Notes: generated by a model not told the origin, from the sequence alone. A stretch of 64,000 nucleotides of DNA from Diphasiastrum complanatum (GCA_029204225.1 CM055104.1:50224006-50288005), one strand, 5' to 3'. Shown: positions 23,305-37,166, numbered from the stretch's first letter. Numbers and translations are program-made.

Positions 23305-24600
23305 TCTAAATTCAACTAAATCTTGTGTAGATTTGTAGATCAATTGTATCTAACATCCAATCACTCTTGTGGATCATTTTAGGATCCATTCTTGGTTCAA
23401 TTTTGTAGATTTTCACATGGGCCACTCCAAATTCAAAGCCATAACATCTATGGTCAAAGATGGAAAAACTATTGGATTGCCAAAAGACTATGTCAAAGGA
23501 GCTTCAAGCTTGTGAAGCTTGTGCTATTGGAAAATCTCATAGAAGACTTTTTCCAAGATCCAACATCAAGACTCATCATCCTATGGAGCTTGGGCAGTAG
23601 GATGTTCACTTCTCATCTTCCAAGAGCAAAGGAGAGAGCTACATGCTTTGTCACCTATATAGATGATTACACAAGATTTTTTTGAGTGTATCTCTTATCT
23701 TCCAAGTCTATGGTGTTTGATGTTTTTCTCAAGCTCAAGGATTTAGTTGAAAAGCAATTCTCTTTTAAGTTGAAAGCTTTGAGATGTGACGGTGGAGGGG
23801 AGTATACCTCCAACAAATTTAATGACTTTTGTGAGCAAGAGGGAGTGAGGAGAGAATTTACTTGTGCTTATTCCCCTCAACAAAATGGAGTTGATGAAAG
23901 AAAAAATAGAACCTTATGTGGATGTGCAAAATCACTTAGCATAGAAACATCTCTTCCTAAAGATTTTTGGGGAGAAGCAATTTCTTGTGCTAATTGTCTT
24001 TGTAATAGACTTCCAAATCTTGCTCGAGGAGGAAAATTACCATTTGAGATGTTGTATAAGGAAAAGCCTAAGGTAGATCACCTTAGAATCTTTGGATGTA
24101 TTTGCTTTGTATCTTAGTTCTATCAAAGATGTGGTGGTTGGATATTTATCTACAAAAAAACATATGGAATCTTTGTACCCTCTATTAACAAGGTTGTTGT
24201 AAGTAGAGATGTGATCTTTCATGAAGATCAAAAGCGAGCTCCACTTGGATGGGGTAGAGATCAAAGCACCTCATGGAGAGTCAACTATTATCAATCTTAA
24301 ATACAATAAAGACATGTTGGGGTCGAGGCTTGAGGAGGAACGTCTTCAAGTATTTACACCAAGAAGATCCACGAGAGAGATATCTGGGCCAAAGAGGCTC
24401 CCTTATGTGGAGGAAGGCAAGCAAGTGGAGGATGGCACCACCTATCATGCATTTTTTTTATCTCCCATGAAGAGCCAAGAAGTGGCCAAGAAGCACTCCA
24501 ATCCAAGGAGTGGTATGAAGCCATGTCAAAGGAGTATGATGCCTTGATTTCCAAAAACAATTGGGAGCTTATGGATCCTGTTAAGATTATTGAATTTTGG
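23305..24600 (+). mobile_element. Copia K: LTR end, integrase and linker
   Basis: 23305-23412 is the last 108 bp of a copia LTR, matching 40970-41055 apart from a short extra stretch. It is fused directly to integrase (23413-24117): zinc-binding region, then YIDDYTRF, ALRCDGGGEYTS, YSPQQNGV and KPKVDHLRIFG. A post-integrase linker runs to about 24600. Gag and protease are missing. It is broken, with several breaks. Confidence 0.75.
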
Positions 24601-25336
24601 ACCATAAATGGATCTACAATCGATCCAGAAGAGGTGTTGGATGTTACTTAGATTGATCATCCACAAATCTAATGATTAGATCTTGATCTAGATCAAAATT
24701 ATGCAGCTGATCAAATTAATGGATGAGCGGCCTCACACGTGTAAAAACTTGTCACTATACGGACAATGGATAGAGAGTGAAGTACATTATCTATGGATAG
24801 CATTCAATGCATAAAATCACAACACAAATGGTAGAAACAACATGGATTTGTCTCAAGATCAAGATCTCTCATCAAATTTTATACATACATCAAGTACATT
24901 TTGGTTAGATATGCTAAATCAGAAGGCCTGGCACGTGTGGGAAATGCTACATCACTTCAGATCCACCAATCAATGCTAGATAAGCACCCACCTCTTTGAT
25001 TCCTAGATTGATGTTATCGCCTCATCATGATTTTCCTTGATTTGACATAATTTTCCTAACTTTAAGGAACTTAAAAAATCAACTCCTATGATAAGCTACT
25101 GATATTTTCCATATATGTACACACGTGGGAATAGCCTCTCATACATGCAAATCCTCCATTATTCACATGGGAATGCTTGATCAACTAGTAAAATGGTGCC
25201 AAATGGCAATTTCTCCTACTTGACTAGCTTTTCACTAGTTCATACTTGTGTCAATCAAGACTTTTTCTATCTAACAAAAAATAAGTGCATTTAGGACTAC
25301 CATCCACACGTGTGGGATCAAGTTATGTACAAATAA
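24601..25336. other. Non-coding, LTR-like
   Basis: No coding frame. It contains CACACGTGT words (24734, 25305) like the copia K LTR and leader, so it is probably decayed LTR sequence of a related copia. Confidence 0.4.
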
Positions 25337-25558
25337 TCATAGATAAATGCATGGAATCTCCTCAGTCTTGATTACATGAAGCTCGTCCAAAAGTCTCTTG
25401 AGCCATAGGATCTCCTTGGTGGTTGATGTCAATGCCTTGTACTCGGCTTCACATGATAATAGAGAGATGGTATCTTGTTTTTTTGAAAGCCAGCATATAA
25501 CTTCTCCACATAAGAATGTAGCAAAAGCACTTATGAGTTTTCTATCCATCTTATCACC
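25337..25558 (-). mobile_element. Copia RNase H fragment, minus
   Basis: Short RNase H piece ([34 protein letters not shown]). It forms a head-to-head inverted pair with the fragment to its right. Confidence 0.75.
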
Positions 25559-25560
25559 TG

Positions 25561-26013
25561 CAAGATACTATATCATTATCATCTTGGTTATCCAAAAAAC
25601 AAGATACTATATCATTATCATCTTGTGAAGCCAAATACAAGGCCCTTACAACAACTACAAAGGAGGTGATATGGATCAAGAGACTACTTATGGAACTAAA
25701 GTGAATCAAAGAGGAAGATCTACCTATTGTCAAGTGACAACCTCTCAACTCAAGCTCTTGCAAATAATCCTATTTTCCATGCAAGAAGCAAACATATTGA
25801 GATAGCTCACCATTTTGTAAGGGAGAAGGTCATTGGAGAAGAAATCACCTTGGAGCATATTGGATCATCTTCATGTGTTGTAGAGCTTCTCACAAAACCA
25901 TTTCTCAAGAGTGCCTTCATCAAGTTTAGATCTAATCTTGGCTTGATTTCAAGATCTATGTTAAAATTAGATACACATCTTCTAAGGAGGAGTGTGAAAA
26001 TTGTAAAAGACAT
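25561..26013 (+). mobile_element. Copia RNase H fragment, plus
   Basis: The RNase H C-terminal half ([43 protein letters not shown]) ends in the usual copia terminus. A 26-bp word is duplicated at 25561-25586 and 25600-25625, at the junction with the inverted fragment. It has a few breaks. Confidence 0.75.
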
Positions 26014-26349
26014 CTATCTCGAGTTTGGGGTCCTATGACAAACTTTTCCCTTGTACATATGTAAGTAGATAAAGAGACCAAAAATAGCCTTTGATTTGAG
26101 GCACTGTAGGCTTTTGATATTTTTCATGATGATAGATGGCTAGTGATATGTTTTTTTGATGTTGTCATGTTGTTATGTAACCAATTAAAAGAGAGATGCA
26201 TAAAAAATGGTCCAATCAAACTAGGAGAGGACAACTCAATAGACCAATCAAATTTAGAGATGCTATGTAGGAAATCCAATCATTTCACATGCTTACTACT
26301 CCTCTTGGATCTTGAGCCTCTATTAGAGAGGGAGAGAGGTCATTTTACA
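26014..26349 (+). other. Non-coding, probable copia 3' LTR start
   Basis: Follows the RNase H end after AGGAGGAGTGTG, a PPT-like purine tract, so it is probably LTR sequence truncated by copia E at about 26350. No gene. Confidence 0.4.
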
Positions 26350-27228
26350 CTCAGGCAAAAAACCCGACAATGTCGCCCTTGTCAACTTTGAGCCATCCTG
26401 ATCAACTAAGTGTTTTGCGACACTTGTGTTAACTCAATCTTTAGGCCATTTCAGACACTTCCAGAAATGCGACACGACTTCACATAAAATGTGAAAAATA
26501 CAAAAAGACGACACTCTGCAGAAATACACAGGATTTCAAGTACAGATTGTCTACATCTTCAAGCTCCAATAATAACTGTTCTAATTAGTCAGTTAATCAG
26601 CTGTTAAGCAATCTTGTAAATGCCAAGATAGAATAATGCAAGATCTTTCAGTTGCTATATATGTAAATGAGCGATTGAAGGGAGATAGAGATTCAAAAGT
26701 TGATTCATCAAATGATACATGAGATATACGGAAATCTATGACCAAAATTGGTCTTTCAGTAGATGACTCCTCAGGGTTAGTAATCATAGAGAAAGTAGAT
26801 ATTCAGAGCAATAGCTATTGTCTTGTTTCTATTAGTAGGATCACGCGCTTATCAGCAATATTGTTTTGTGGTCTGATCGTTGTTTTTACAACACTAATAT
26901 ACAGATTTGCTATTGTTCCATTTTCTTACATTCTTGTTGAATGTTAAGTACTCTCACTCTTCTTCCGCAATGTCACAGACAAGAAAATGTATGGCTGTCC
27001 TTGATGCCTAATTGTAATTACATTCCTTTATATCAGAATATCAGGATCAGTGAATTGCATGACTATCTTAGACGCCTAATAGTTTTCGCAATTTATTTGA
27101 ACGGTTGTCTAAGACACCTACACTGATACTCTCATCAAAAGCAGCTCTTTAATATCCGTTCTCCAAGTAATCCGAGATCCTTTGATAGGAATTTATTTTA
27201 TCAGTTGGCATCAACATCTAAGTCAACA
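26350..27228 (+). repeat. 5' LTR of copia E, left end truncated
   Basis: Matches the solo LTR at about 16100-16972 and ends GTCAACA. It is followed at 27232-27243 by TGGTATTAGAGC, a copia primer site. The first 150 bp or so of the LTR are missing. Confidence 0.85.
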
Positions 27229-29306
27229 GATTGGTATTAGAGCCAGGTTTTTTTGGATTACTAGAGTCCAGGATATATAGAAATCTAATATGTTCTTGTT
27301 TTTCCAACGCTAGTTCATATTCTGTTTGTGTAATCTCTAATCCTCGATTTTAATGGAAGATTCAACCTCAGAGATCCATCCGATCTTGTTTACTACTAGT
27401 CGATGTAATATTTTTGATGGGAATTGTAATGAAATTCTCTCTGCACAATGAGAAAGAAATTTGTATATCTTGAGCCATGATTATGCATTCTCTGTGAGTA
27501 ACTCTAATGCCCATGTTTGGCATTAAAGACTAGGTCATTTAAACATGCGTTCAATCTTGTACATGCATCATAACAAATTGGTCAAGAATAGAAATATCAA
27601 TGTTGTTACTACAACTAATCAGACTATCTGTGAAACTTGTTTACTAGGGAAACGACCTAGAATAAAATTTTCAAGAGGACAAACCAGGAGAGCGAAGTCC
27701 ATTTTGTCACTGATTCACAATGACTTATGTGATTCCATGAGCATACCCTCTTTGGGTCAAGCCTTATATTTTATCACATTCATTGATGACTACTCCAGGT
27801 TCACCAGAATTATGTTCATAAAGAACAAGTCAGAAGCATTCAATTGCTTCAAAGAATTCAAGCAATATCCTGAGAATCAGACTGGTTGGAGAATCAAGGC
27901 CCTGTGGTCTAATTCAGGGGGAAGAGTACCTATCAAATGAAATGGCGGACTACTTATCATCATGTGGCATGCACCATCAGTTCATGGCCAGCTACACTCC
28001 ACAACAGAATGACATAGCTGCGCAAAAGAACAGAACACTATTGGAAGCTGCACGATCCATGACTGTCAACGCTCAAGTACTCACGAATTTTTGGGCTGAA
28101 GCAAGTTCTACAGCCTACTATCTGCAAAATTATGCTAGCACAAAGGTAGTCAACTCCAAGACACCGTTTGAAGCCTACTACGGCTACAAACCAAGTCTGA
28201 AACACTTACGTGTATTTGGATGTCTATGCTATGCTCAAATACCGTCTGATCTGAGGAAGAAACTAGACCCAATAAGCGGTAAGTACATCTTTATCGGCTA
28301 ATCAACATCACACAAGGCTTATCGCATTTATGATGTTGAGACAGATCAGCAACAGATATCAGTCAATCGCGACGTTGTCTTCCTTGAAGACAAATTCCAT
28401 GATTTTAAACAGAAGCAACAAATGCAGGAGTCTGTTACAACAGCTCCATTTTCTATCGATAGGCATCGACCTACAAATGTTCCAATGCAAAAGTTTGTCC
28501 CAATAGCTCCACTCACCATCGATGGGCCCAGACCCACGACTGTTCAACCACAAGCTGAAGCTGTCCTTATCATCTACCCAGGAGAAACATCAGCTCATGC
28601 ACCTATAGTTTGAAGGTCTACACGACAGCGACAACAACCTGATCGTTTTGTCCCTCAAGCATTCAATCAGTTATGATGAACCTGCCACTACTGTAGAAGC
28701 ACTGTCAATGTCAGATGCAGATGAATGGAAAGCTGCTATGGACATTGAGTACAATTCCTTGATGAAGAACAAGACCTAGAGTCTTGTCAATCCTCTTGCA
28801 GGTATAAAGCCTATTAGCTTTAAATGGATCTTCAAACTAAAGCTTAAGCCAGATGGATCAATATCCAAATGGTAAGTTTGATTAGTGGTTAAAGGATTTG
28901 AGCAAGTTTATGGAATAGATTACACTGACACCTTCAGTCCAGTGGTAAAGCATCAATCTATTTGCACCTTGCTGACTATAGCTACTATAGAAGATCTGGA
29001 CATTCACCAGATGGACGTCTAGACAACATTCCTTCACAGATACATACAAGAAAACATATTCATTTATTAACCAGAAAGTTACGTCTTTCAAGGCAAAGAG
29101 CATTTGGTATGTAAATTGCATAAGGCATTATATGGTCTTAAGCAAGCTCTCAGGGCCTGGTATGACAGAATCAATTACTTCTTGTTGCAGCATAATTTTA
29201 CTTCTTGCTTCGCAGACTCTAATGTATATCTCAAGCGTAAAGGGTCAAGCTATGTTATAATAGCATTATACGTTGATGATTCCTTAATTATCAACAATTC
29301 AAATTA
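27229..29306 (+). mobile_element. Copia E: gag start, integrase, RT
   Basis: After the primer site, a gag start at 27353 is cut short and fused to GAG-pre-integrase (27480-27700, ICETCLLGKRPRIKFS). Integrase follows (27720-28300; FITFIDDYSRFTRIM, YTPQQND, LKHLRVFGCLCYAQIP), then a linker and RT (28680-29306; FKWIFKLKLKPDGS, LHKALYGLKQALRAWYDR, ALYVDDS). RNase H and the 3' LTR are missing; the end at 29306 abuts gypsy G1. It has many breaks. Confidence 0.8.
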
Positions 29307-29319
29307 GTAAAGGCCAATT

Positions 29320-32250
29320 GGAAGTTGTCTAGGCTAGAAACCTTGACTCCCAAGAACCTCCCAACATGGCTGCACGATAGTATAACCTTGCGATGGGCAA
29401 CTGGTCTTGGACTTTATCGAACGTCATCGAAAGATTTGGATTAAATGCAAATGGAGGTAGGCAATTATCCCATCTCGTAGCAGTGGATGCCAACTTGGAC
29501 AAATCATTCACAAAAATGGCCGATTGTCTCACAGTTGGATCTGGCAAGTTGCGGTACTCAGCACCATAAAATTGGAGAGCTCTAATAAAATCAACTGAAA
29601 TTTATCAATTGAAGGTTTGATGAATCATGGGCCAATTTGGGGTGTGGATGCTGATTTGATTCAATGGCACGCCCAAATCTTTCCATTTATTGTGTCTTGG
29701 CATCGGGAAATAATAAGGATCAACTTGCAATTGGCGAGGGCTGGCAACGTAGCGTGTAATGGAATCATGCACTTTTTTAAAAATTGTCTTACACCATGTC
29801 GGCTGCTCTCCCAATGCGAGTAACATGTCCAACTCTTTTCCGACCTCTATCTCAGAGATTTTGAATTTAATGATCCAGGCACCCCTCGAGGACAGATGCG
29901 GATGCTGATATAGAAAATTCTAGATTTGATCCTCGATGGTGATAGGTTTCTGAAATAAGACTCTGGCCCTTGATGAAGATGGATCAGCTTCAGTAGGTTG
30001 GGTGGACGTTGTGTCTGGAATGTTTGGAGCTCCTCCTTGGTCTATGCCCGCATCCAACCCTGTATCCATTTGTGTCTCTTCTTGGTGTTGAGAGGAGAAC
30101 TGCGGCATGATTGGAACTGGGATTTGAGGCCCAGCTTCCAACACCTGAGCGGTTGCTTTCTCATAATCTTTTATAATTGCCTTTGTCTTGCCAAGCTCAG
30201 TGGTTGTTGTCCTTTTAGTTTGTCAAAAAAAAATTTAAACCCCGCCAGCGTACTACGATAGGTTTCCACTTTTTGGAACAAGTATCTGATTTCGTCTGGT
30301 GTGACTGGGTGATCAGGCACTTGGGTCTGCAAGTAGGAATCGCGTTCAAGGGTGGTCACGTCCAATTCACCTTGAAGTCGTTCGCATTTCAATTCCACTA
30401 AGTCCAATTGACCTACCAGTAACAAGACTTCTTGTTTTGAATCTTGGACCGCCTTGTTAACCTTGTCTTGTGCTGTTAGAAGTGCATTTTGAAGACTGGC
30501 CACGTAATCTTCTAGTCTTTGAGTGGACTCATTGGCCTTCGTCAAATCAGCTTTAGATTTTGCCTCGTGTTGTCTGGCAATCTTTAGTTCTCAGTTTAAC
30601 TGAATAACCTTCTGGCTAATCAGTGTATTTTCTGTCCCAAGGTTGGCTATGCACTTGGACATGTTGTGCTTTTCATCGATCATGGTCTGGATCACGTGCG
30701 CAAGGTTAGAAACAAGACCCATTGCATCACTAGAATCCACGGTAGTAGAAACAGCAGCAGCAGCAGGAGCAACATGAATAGCTCTAGTAGGAATTGTGCT
30801 AACTGGCCTCTGGTGTGTGGCCAGTTCTTCTTCTTCAAAGATATTTGTTTTTTCAAAACCCTGAGGCACTGTGGAATCAAACTGCTTTGGAGATATAATA
30901 GTATGAACGAGCTAAGGATGTCCGGTGCGGCTTCAACTTGATCGTGCTGATTGATCTGGAAGGAATCATCAAATCCAGTAGTGGTATCATGGAACTGTTC
31001 GAATTCTCTTCCAGAGGATTGGAGCTGAAAGGGTCCAGGGCTTTTGGGCATTTCAAAAATCTCATCTGGGCCCAATGAGTTGGAATCATTGAACATATCC
31101 ATGAATGATTGGGTGTTTGGCGAAATAACTCGGAGCTGTGGGAAAGAGACGGCCTAGGCAGCTGTGACTGGAATGGTAGATTAAATTGTCATAGACTGAC
31201 CTTGTGAGGAAGCGGAGGCGAGGGATGCATCAGTGGATTGAGGGATAGATAGCTCAATGCAGATTGTAGCGGGGGGTGGAAGCGCAACTGGAGTTATTTG
31301 CCTAGTACGTCGACGTGTCGCGGGAGGTGAGTCAGGAACAACGATCTTGCTGCATGGACGACAATGACTATGTGAACTCGATGTCTATTGGGAAGATTCA
31401 GTTGGGTCTCTTCGTAATTAGAGAGCACGGAATCCATACTAAAACCATAGTTTTTGTTATCAAGATAAGAGGCTACAAGGAGGGACAAGAGCTAGCCAGC
31501 AACAAACTACTGCTTGGTATTACTTTTGATAGCTTGTTTGAGCTCTCCAAACATAGTCTTGAACCAGTTATATGGTTCCAAAGCCGGGGCCTTGGCTATC
31601 TTGGCCTGAGACTCAACTATCCTATGCAAAATTTGGAAAGAGATACGGTCTTTCCTTAGGTTGCCAACCATCAAGAAATTGTTGAGGAGCTGAGCAGAAG
31701 CATGGATGGAAGGATCAGTAATGGCATCTAGAAGATAGCCGTTATTAGTCCAATACAGATCATTGGTAGTATCAATATAAGACTTAATAGCTTGTTTAGT
31801 TTGCCTATGGTTCGGTGAGGCTTGGGTACCAGACACTATCTCTATGGCAGCAAGGGCGGCTTCGGTCACACACACCTTGTGTGTGGCTCTCTAGAAAACA
31901 ATGTAGAATTTGGATTTTTTCTCCTTTCAGGTACTGAAGGCAAAGTTAATAAAATCCATGTCAATTCTCTCTGAGAAGGCTCTCTCATGAATACCCATTG
32001 CAGAGAGCAGAGGCTCCGCAAGGGTCATCCATTGAGTGACAATGCTTGTGCTAGGAAGTATCATGATGTCTGTTTTATCTGAGACATCACAATGGATAGT
32101 ATAACGAGGTGACTGAGAAGTATCTGTGAAAGATATGATGAAAAAAAATCAAAAACTGAAAGTATGGAGCGCGAGTGTATATCAAAAAGCAGTATGAAAA
32201 GTTTTGAAGGCTTTGGTCGTGGAAAAATTGGCAAGAGCTTTGCTAGCACA
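29320..32250 (-). mobile_element. Extra reading frame (aORF) of gypsy G1
   Basis: Minus-strand coding pieces lie downstream of integrase and are not part of gag-pol: 31507-31875 (globular, WTNNGYLLDAITDPSIHAS), 30171-30869 (coiled-coil-like, KANESTQRLEDYVASLQNAL) and 29329-29832 (basic, aromatic). Plant Tat-lineage gypsy elements are known to carry such an extra frame after pol; this is assignment by position, since the sequence itself is not diagnostic. It is degraded, with several breaks. Confidence 0.6.
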
Positions 32251-32958
32251 AGTGAGAAATGAAATCAAATTCTGCCCTTTTATAGGCTGATTTGGAGGGT
32301 CCATTAGATAATGTACTAGTCTGGCTGCTCAGTTCTGAACCAAAATTTGCAGGCTTGTTCAGTATTGTAAAAATAGGTTATAAAAATTTTAGTGAAGGTT
32401 TCTGAAGCTCTGAATCTATCCGGCGAACATTTTTCAAGTCTGGCGAAGCCCAAGATCATTCTTCACCCAGATACTATCATAAATGCAAATTTTCAGGATC
32501 TAAACCTATAGTCGACCTAAATTTGGCATTTTAAATCCATCTGGCATGTCAGCGAAGGTTTCTGAGTACAAGAAGATGCTCGGCAAAGGTTCCCAAAATG
32601 GCATAGTGTTGAACATTCGTCTGAGGTAAAAATAGGTACCAACTGGTGAAAAAAACGTTCACCTGACTCAGTATGGGTAATTTGAGGTGGATCTTGCTTC
32701 TGAAAACTTGACGAACAATTCTAACAGAGTTTGTGCTAAAAATGACCAAACAAAAAAATTTCAAGTCATTTTCCCAGAAACATCTGACTCCTAAAAATAC
32801 TTTCCTTCAATTTTTCTGATCTGATGACATTTTATGACTTTTGCTCATCAGTCTTTTCTCATTTTTTTTTTCATATACTGTCTTTTCCAAAAGAAAATAT
32901 AAATTAAGTAATGAAAACGGCAAATTGAAAAACAAAATAAAATAAAATCTCGTTTGGA
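32251..32958 (-). other. Non-coding part of G1 between pol and aORF
   Basis: AT-rich, no supported frame, with a few GGCGAAGGTT-like words as in the G1 leader. It could hold the promoter or splice acceptor for the downstream frame. Confidence 0.4.
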
Positions 32959-35536
32959 TCATGGTTGCTGAACTGGCGAAGCAGGCTGCCAAAACTTGCG
33001 TAGTCGGTTGTCATTCACGGGAGTATCAAAATGTTTTCCATCTAAATGTTCAAGAATAATTGTTCCATAGTTCAGGATTTCCTTCACTCTATATGGTCCT
33101 TCACATGTGAACTTCAATTTCTCCTTGATCAATTTGGTTTTATACATCAGTGTTAGATCTCCTTCTTTTAGATCTTTTTTGTGTAATCGATGATCGTGTC
33201 ATGCCTTACGGCGGGCTTTCTCTGCTGGTAACGCATGAACTGCCATCAATCTTGTTTCACACAATTTGTGCAAAGCTTCATGACGTAGTTGTAAATACTT
33301 GTCATCATTTAATCGTTCTGTTGCAGTTATGCATAAGGATGATATTTAAAATTCAATTGGCATAACAACATCTTGACCATAAACTAGTTGAAAGGGTGTT
33401 TGATTCGTACTACTCTTGTAAGCAGTTCTGAATGCCCACACTGCTGCATGCAGTTTATGTTCCCAATCAGACCGACTTGCTTCAACAGTTTTCGTCATGA
33501 TAGTGCAGAGAATCTTATTGGAAGATTCAGCTTGACCATTCCCTCTGGGATAATATGGAATACTAAAGTAGTGTATAACAAAAAAATCTTCCAACAAACT
33601 CTCTATCGTTTGATTAACAAAGTGTACCTCGGTCACTAACAATCTCGATCGGACATTCAAATCTGATAATAATATTTTCATAGAGGAACTTGGCCATAGT
33701 TTTCGCATCAACAACTTTGATAGTTTTGGCTTCAACCCACTTGGTCATATAGTCAGTTGCTACGATAATGTATTTGGCTTGAGATCCTTGTGTCGCAGGA
33801 TGAATAGGACCAACATAATCCAGTCCCCATTTTTCAAATGGTGCTTGCGATAAAACCAGATGTAAGGGTTCAAAGTTCTGTCTCATAGGCCGTCGTGCTC
33901 GTTGGCAAACATCACATGTCTGAATATAATTTTCTGTGTTCTTATGAAGCGTAGGCCACCAACAACCTGATTGCAAAAGTTTGCAAATAGTAATATCTGT
34001 AGAGAAGTGTCCTCCGCCCATGCCATGATGTGAAAACATGATTAATTCAGGTATTTCATGTGGTAAAATGCATCTACGTAGAATATTGTCCGATCCACGA
34101 CGATACAATTGTCCTGCAATCAATTGATAAGGTTGAGCCTTATGAATCAATTGCCTCTTCTGTACTTATGTCAAAGAGTCATTAGGTTGCCCTAGCATCA
34201 AGTACTCAACAATATTTGCTATCCACTCAGGTACTGCTTCTATATAGAATAATACAGCATCTGGTAATTCGTCATCCATTTCAGTATTAACTGGTGCGAA
34301 TTCAATTCGTGAAACATGGTTGGAAAGATAATGTTGCTTACCTTTATGAACCACAATTCGAAAGTCAAATTCAGTCAATAACAGTAACCATCTCGCAATA
34401 TGTCCTGTATTGCATGTCTTGTTTACCAAGTAAAGTAACGACTGGTGATCCGTATAAAATGCAAAGTGCGTTTCCATGAGGTAATGTCAAAATTTTCGTA
34501 CAGAAAAAATCATGGCTAATGCTTCACGTTCTATTGTTGAATAGTTCTTCTCTAGATCTGTAAGTTGTCTGCTTGCAAATCGTATCGGATAGTCCTTCTT
34601 ATATTCACCTGGCTGCGTCAAAACTGATCCAATTGCGTATTTTGAGGCATCAATGTAAACCCAATCTGGAGAACGCAATATCAGTGTTGAAACTAATGTT
34701 TTTTTTTAATTTTTCAAAGGCTTCTAACGCTTCAATTGTCCAAATAGGAACAATCGTCAGTTTGTATATAGGTCTTGCAAGATTAGCAAGAAGATAATAA
34801 AAATTCGATAATAGTTCGCATGACCCATAAACAGATAAACCCACAAATTGTTGTTGGCGGTGGTAATTCCATAATAACCTTGATTTTGGAATAATCTGTG
34901 GCAATGCCATGTCTTGATATCACATGTCCAAGAACAACTCCATGGGAGACCCACATCTGACACTTTTCTGGATTCAAGGAAATTTGATATTTGCGACAAC
35001 GTTCAAACACATTTTCCAATCGATCCAGGTGATCTATATCTGTGCTATGGACTCTCATCCAAATAAATTTCAAGAAATTTCTGTAGATAATCCTTAAAAG
35101 CAAATTGTATTACTTTTTGAAATGAAGTTGGTGCATTACAGAGTCCAAACGACATTACTTTGTAAGCATAGGTCTCCCAAGTTGTTTTGCGATGATCTAC
35201 AGGTGCAATCTTGACCTGGTTGTAACCACTATGCCTCTTTAGAAAATTGCTTATGCTGTATCGACAGGGTTATATTTTTTTGCTCACTTTCCCAGGCTGC
35301 TCCGACATGGAGTACTTCATTAGATTCTTCAAATCCAGCACAAAAAAGTGGTTTTTGATGGATTTTTTTGGTTCAATTTGAGTCAACTTCTGCGCTAATA
35401 CTTCCTTTGTGTTTGGCACCAATTTCAAGAACTCTCCTAAAGTAATATTGATCTTACTAGACAAAATACTTCTGAGGAGTTCTGTTTGCGGCGCTTCTGG
35501 TTCAGTCATCTTGAAGGGTTCTTCATGATGATGCAA
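32959..35536 (-). mobile_element. pol region of gypsy G1
   Basis: Order on the minus strand: a protease-region remnant (35270-35536), RT (about 34680-35103, NPEKCQMWVSHGVVLGHVIS), RNase H (34166-34678; YIDASKYAIGSVL, FYTDHQSLLYLV) and integrase (33346-34150; HHGMGGGHFSTD, CDVCQRARRP, WGLDYVGPI, VSDRG). The C-terminal segment is at 32959-33147 (EGPYRVKEILNYGT). The RT-RNase H-integrase order is that of Ty3/gypsy. No clear chromodomain is seen, as expected for the Tat/Athila group. It has several breaks. Confidence 0.85.
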
Positions 35537-35639
35537 CTAAGCATTCATATATGTATTGTGGATTGTTTGGTGATTGCGCTGGTGAAAAACGAACTTCAGC
35601 TGTTGCTTTAGCGGCCTCAAGCTCCTCTTCTTCTTACAA

Positions 35640-37166
35640 ATGTTTAATCCATTGCCTCATATCCTGGTACCTTCTTTTTTTTGCATGGAGATTTGGATAG
35701 ACTCCAGATGCTATTGCTATTTCAGTTAATGATATAGAATCAGCAGGTACTGGATCTACTACAGATTCTTTCTGCTTCTGTACTCTAGTAACCACCATCA
35801 AGGGTACACTTGGTTCAGTCTGAGCTGCTGGTCTTTGTTTAATTGTTATCAAATTCATAGGAGTTGTGACTGGTGGTGACTTCGGTCTTGCTGGACACTC
35901 CTTGTAGCAATGCCCATAACCATAGTCACGACAGAATGATACAAATTTGCATTTGTTTGGACATTCTGCAACTCTGTGATTTTCTCCACAGGCAAAGCAT
36001 CCAAGAGGCGCTTTGGTCCAATTTCTAGATGCCTGTTGTTGTGCGGTAGCATAAATAGCATATTGTTCTGAAGGTCCACTTTCATTACCATAACTCCATT
36101 GCTCGACACCTTTGTAAAGTTTTGGTTCCATCAAATTAGTAGGAGCCAGTTGTGTCGGTGGGGTTGGCATAACTAATCTCTCCGGATACCCAAGACGATG
36201 TTTGGCTGTAGGATCCTTTCCGTAAAGGGCTTCCCGATATCCCATTTGGGCATATTGTTGTTGGATAATTCGAGATTGAAGTTGCAATAAGCAGTCTCAT
36301 GATCAGGTGAATTGCACAGATGGCACATACTGGTTTCTATTCGTTTTTTCAATTAAGGACATTCATTTGTTGTGTGATTGCCCGTACAAATGGAACACCA
36401 GACATTTTTCCTGGTAGAAAAAGTCTTAGCAAACTTTTCAGGTTCCTTGTTTGCTTTCCCATGGAAATCTTCCAATACTTTGATCTTCTCATCAAGTTGC
36501 GACTGCAACTTTTCCATTTGTTTTTGTTGGTTCTTCCCGAGTTTCTCGAACTCGTTGAGCAGTAGCGTTAATATTCGTTGATGCGATAGTGGTGGATGTC
36601 GTAGTGATTTGTCTTGATGTATAAGACAACATACCAATATTCCGCTCGTCATCTGAATCTTTATCCTCCTCCCGTATTGCATCATCCATAACGTTTTGCA
36701 AAATTGCGTACTCATTATGGTGTTTCAACTCACGTCTGATCCTTTTAGGTAGACCTGACAAAAATCACATAATCATGGCATTTTTGTTAATCAACTCAGG
36801 TTCGCACTCATATCTGAGGCGTTTTACTCATTCAATATAATTTCAAATCATTTTTTGCTTTCCCATTTTAATTTTACTTTCATAAACTTCCGAAGTTTGA
36901 ATCGTGTGAAAACAGTTTTTCAATTCGTACGTTCAGTTTCATCTTTATTATAATACCAATTTTGTGTTGCACCCGTTAAGGCCATTGGAAATAGCTTAAG
37001 TTTTTTCTTGAGGAAAAACTTTGTCATAGACTTCACAAGATTTAGCATAGAATTGGAGAAATCTATCTGGATCCGTTAATCCATTGTATTTGGGTAGATC
37101 CAACCGGGGTAAAATCCTTACAATGATTGGATTGACTTCCTGAGGAGCACCTCCAAAAGCAGGCAT
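35640..37166 (-). mobile_element. gag region of gypsy G1
   Basis: Starts at 37166 (MPAFGGAPQEVNPIIVR, LPKYNGLTDPDRFL). It continues through the retrotransposon gag domain, a long polar region (36353-36761) with a zinc-binding motif (CSICTGNHTTNECP), and a second Cys-rich region near 35880-36010 (CFACGENHRVAECP, CRDYGYGHCYKECP). It is degraded, with a few breaks. The same gag is in G2 (58129-59336) and G3 (61473-62720). Confidence 0.85.
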
